This document shows, one piece after another, positions 63,075 to 64,000 of a DNA stretch of 64,000 nt. A program made the translations under genes and the position numbers. Position 1 is the first letter of the stretch. The number at the start of each line of letters is the position of its first letter. The stretch comes from an uncultured Paracoccaceae bacterium (GTDB lineage: Bacteria > Pseudomonadota > Alphaproteobacteria > Rhodobacterales > Rhodobacteraceae): the NCBI GenBank assembly GCA_947503935.1, contig CANNFR010000010.1, positions 186,001 to 250,000 of the forward strand. The letters are read 5' to 3'. The notes under the pieces are model-generated. The model was not told the origin of the DNA, did not search any database, and saw only the letters and a list, made by a program, of their open reading frames with translations.

Positions 63075-64000
63075 ACGCGGCGACGAAGCTTCCCGGTGAA
63101 ATGGGCCCCATTCACTTCGTTGGCATCGGCGGCATCGGCATGTCGGGCATCGCCGAGGTGTTGTTGAACCTGGGCTACAAAGTCCAGGGGTCCGACCTGA
63201 AACGCTCGAAAATCACCGACCGTCTGGCTGAATTGGGCGCCGAGATTTTCGAAGGCCAGCGGTCGGAGAACCTGGCCGAGGCCGAGGTGATCGTGATCTC
63301 GTCGGCGATCAAGTCGGGCAATCCTGAGCTTGAGGAGGCGCGCCGCCGCAAGCTGCCGGTCGTCCGCCGGGCCGAGATGCTGGCCGAGTTGATGCGCCTG
63401 CGGTCGAACATCGCGGTGGCTGGCACCCATGGCAAGACCACGACCACCACCATGGTCGCCGAATTGCTGGTGGCCGGCGGCATCGACCCGACCGTGATCA
63501 ATGGCGGCGTGATCCATGCCTATGGCTCGAACGCGCGGGTGGGGCAGGGCGAATGGATGGTGGTCGAGGCCGATGAGAGCGACGGCACCTTCAACCGCTT
63601 GCCCGCGACCATCGCCATCGTCACCAATATCGACCCCGAGCATATGGAGCATTGGGGCTCGATCGAGAATCTGCGTCGTGGTTTCGACGATTTCGTCTCG
63701 AACATCCCGTTCTACGGCCTCGCGGTCTGCTGCACCGATCACCCCGAGGTGCAGGCGCTGGTCGGCCGCATCACCGACCGGCGGATCGTGACCTTCGGGT
63801 TCAACGCCCAGGCCGATGTGCGGGCGGTGGCCTTACGCTATGAACGCGGCGTGGCGCAGTTCGATATCGCGCTGCAGGCCGAAGACAAGGTGATCGAGGG
63901 CTGCAGCCTGCCGATGCCGGGCGATCACAACGTCTCGAACGCGTTGGCCGCCGTGGCCGTGGCCCGGCATCTCGGCATGAAGACGGTTGAGATCCGTGAC
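63071..64000 (+). CDS. murC: UDP-N-acetylmuramate-L-alanine ligase (5' part)
   Basis: The first 310 codons; the gene continues past the window end. [14 protein letters not shown] binds UDP-MurNAc, [15 protein letters not shown] is the P-loop, and EADESDGTF and [12 protein letters not shown] supply catalytic and Mg2+ residues. It joins L-alanine to UDP-MurNAc using ATP. ATG 63071 overlaps the murG stop by 4 bases. Confidence 0.97.
   Translation, partial: MNAATKLPGEMGPIHFVGIGGIGMSGIAEVLLNLGYKVQGSDLKRSKITDRLAELGAEIFEGQRSENLAEAEVIVISSAIKSGNPELEEARRRKLPVVRRAEMLAELMRLRSNIAVAGTHGKTTTTTMVAELLVAGGIDPTVINGGVIHAYGSNARVGQGEWMVVEADESDGTFNRLPATIAIVTNIDPEHMEHWGSIENLRRGFDDFVSNIPFYGLAVCCTDHPEVQALVGRITDRRIVTFGFNAQADVRAVALRYERGVAQFDIALQAEDKVIEGCSLPMPGDHNVSNALAAVAVARHLGMKTVEIRD

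Overview
The window is chromosomal DNA from a high-GC alphaproteobacterium, most likely a member of the Rhodobacteraceae (Roseobacter group). The evidence is gene content and order: rpsP-rimM-trmD-rplS-rpmE preceded by ffh, aroK-aroB divergent from xerD, frcR-frcBCAK, glnB-glnA, ftsW-murG-murC, and Rhodobacteraceae-style proteins throughout. No phage, transposase, integron, CRISPR array or rRNA was seen. One tRNA gene (Leu, anticodon UAG) is present.

Layout. 1-2200: end of a secreted-protein gene and a flavin monooxygenase with an NTF2-like front domain. 2.2-10.3 kb (minus strand): a long translation and protein-targeting operon. It starts at ffh and runs through a NIPSNAP protein, four consecutive GNAT acetyltransferases and a chorismate mutase joined by 4-base start/stop overlaps, then rpsP, a 50-residue membrane peptide, rimM, a membrane protein, trmD, rplS and rpmE. 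10.5-16.9 kb: envelope-type hypotheticals, xerD, aroK and aroB. 17.0-22.0 kb: a ROK repressor divergent from a fructose-type ABC importer and its kinase. 22.1-24.8 kb: a PhoQ/PhoP-like two-component pair next to a PepSY-like protein with a long Gly/Asn tail, whose upstream region carries a PhoP-box-like direct repeat.

25.5-33.3 kb: a non-phosphorylating deoxy-sugar pathway, best fitted to L-fucose. It has an aldo/keto reductase (sugar dehydrogenase), an amidohydrolase (lactonase), a UxaA-family dehydratase, an SDR (2-keto-3-deoxy acid dehydrogenase) and a fumarylacetoacetase-family hydrolase, with a GntR regulator, a TIM-barrel isomerase and a PfkB kinase. 34.5-38.4 kb: an SgcQ/BtpA barrel, an SgcX-like M42 hydrolase and an FGGY kinase in one coupled operon, with no recognised substrate. 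39.6-41.6 kb: two sugar ABC permeases with no binding protein or ATPase beside them. They are preceded by the same 12-bp palindrome that precedes the GntR gene about 13 kb away.

41.8-49.5 kb: glnA, glnB, a small membrane peptide with a DUF2314 protein, a bifunctional NAD(P)HX repair enzyme whose middle has unusually low GC, tRNA-Leu, trigger factor, and a short RTX calcium-binding protein behind an AT-rich leader. 49.6-60.7 kb: trpE, a PpiD-like chaperone, an aminotransferase, a truncated haemoglobin split by a one-base frameshift beside an HxlR regulator, glutaryl-CoA dehydrogenase, L-lactate dehydrogenase, an AlkD-like protein, and an ArsR regulator with two START-domain proteins. 60.8-64.0 kb: the start of the division and cell-wall segment ftsW-murG-murC, with murC cut by the window end.

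No single region is clearly a new defence or mobile system. The best leads for something undescribed are the SgcQ/SgcX/FGGY module, the shared operator linking orphan permeases to the fucose-type cluster, the four-GNAT chain attached to ffh, the frameshifted haemoglobin, and two nested hairpin repeats. Functions are assigned from protein sequence features read by eye; no database search was run.
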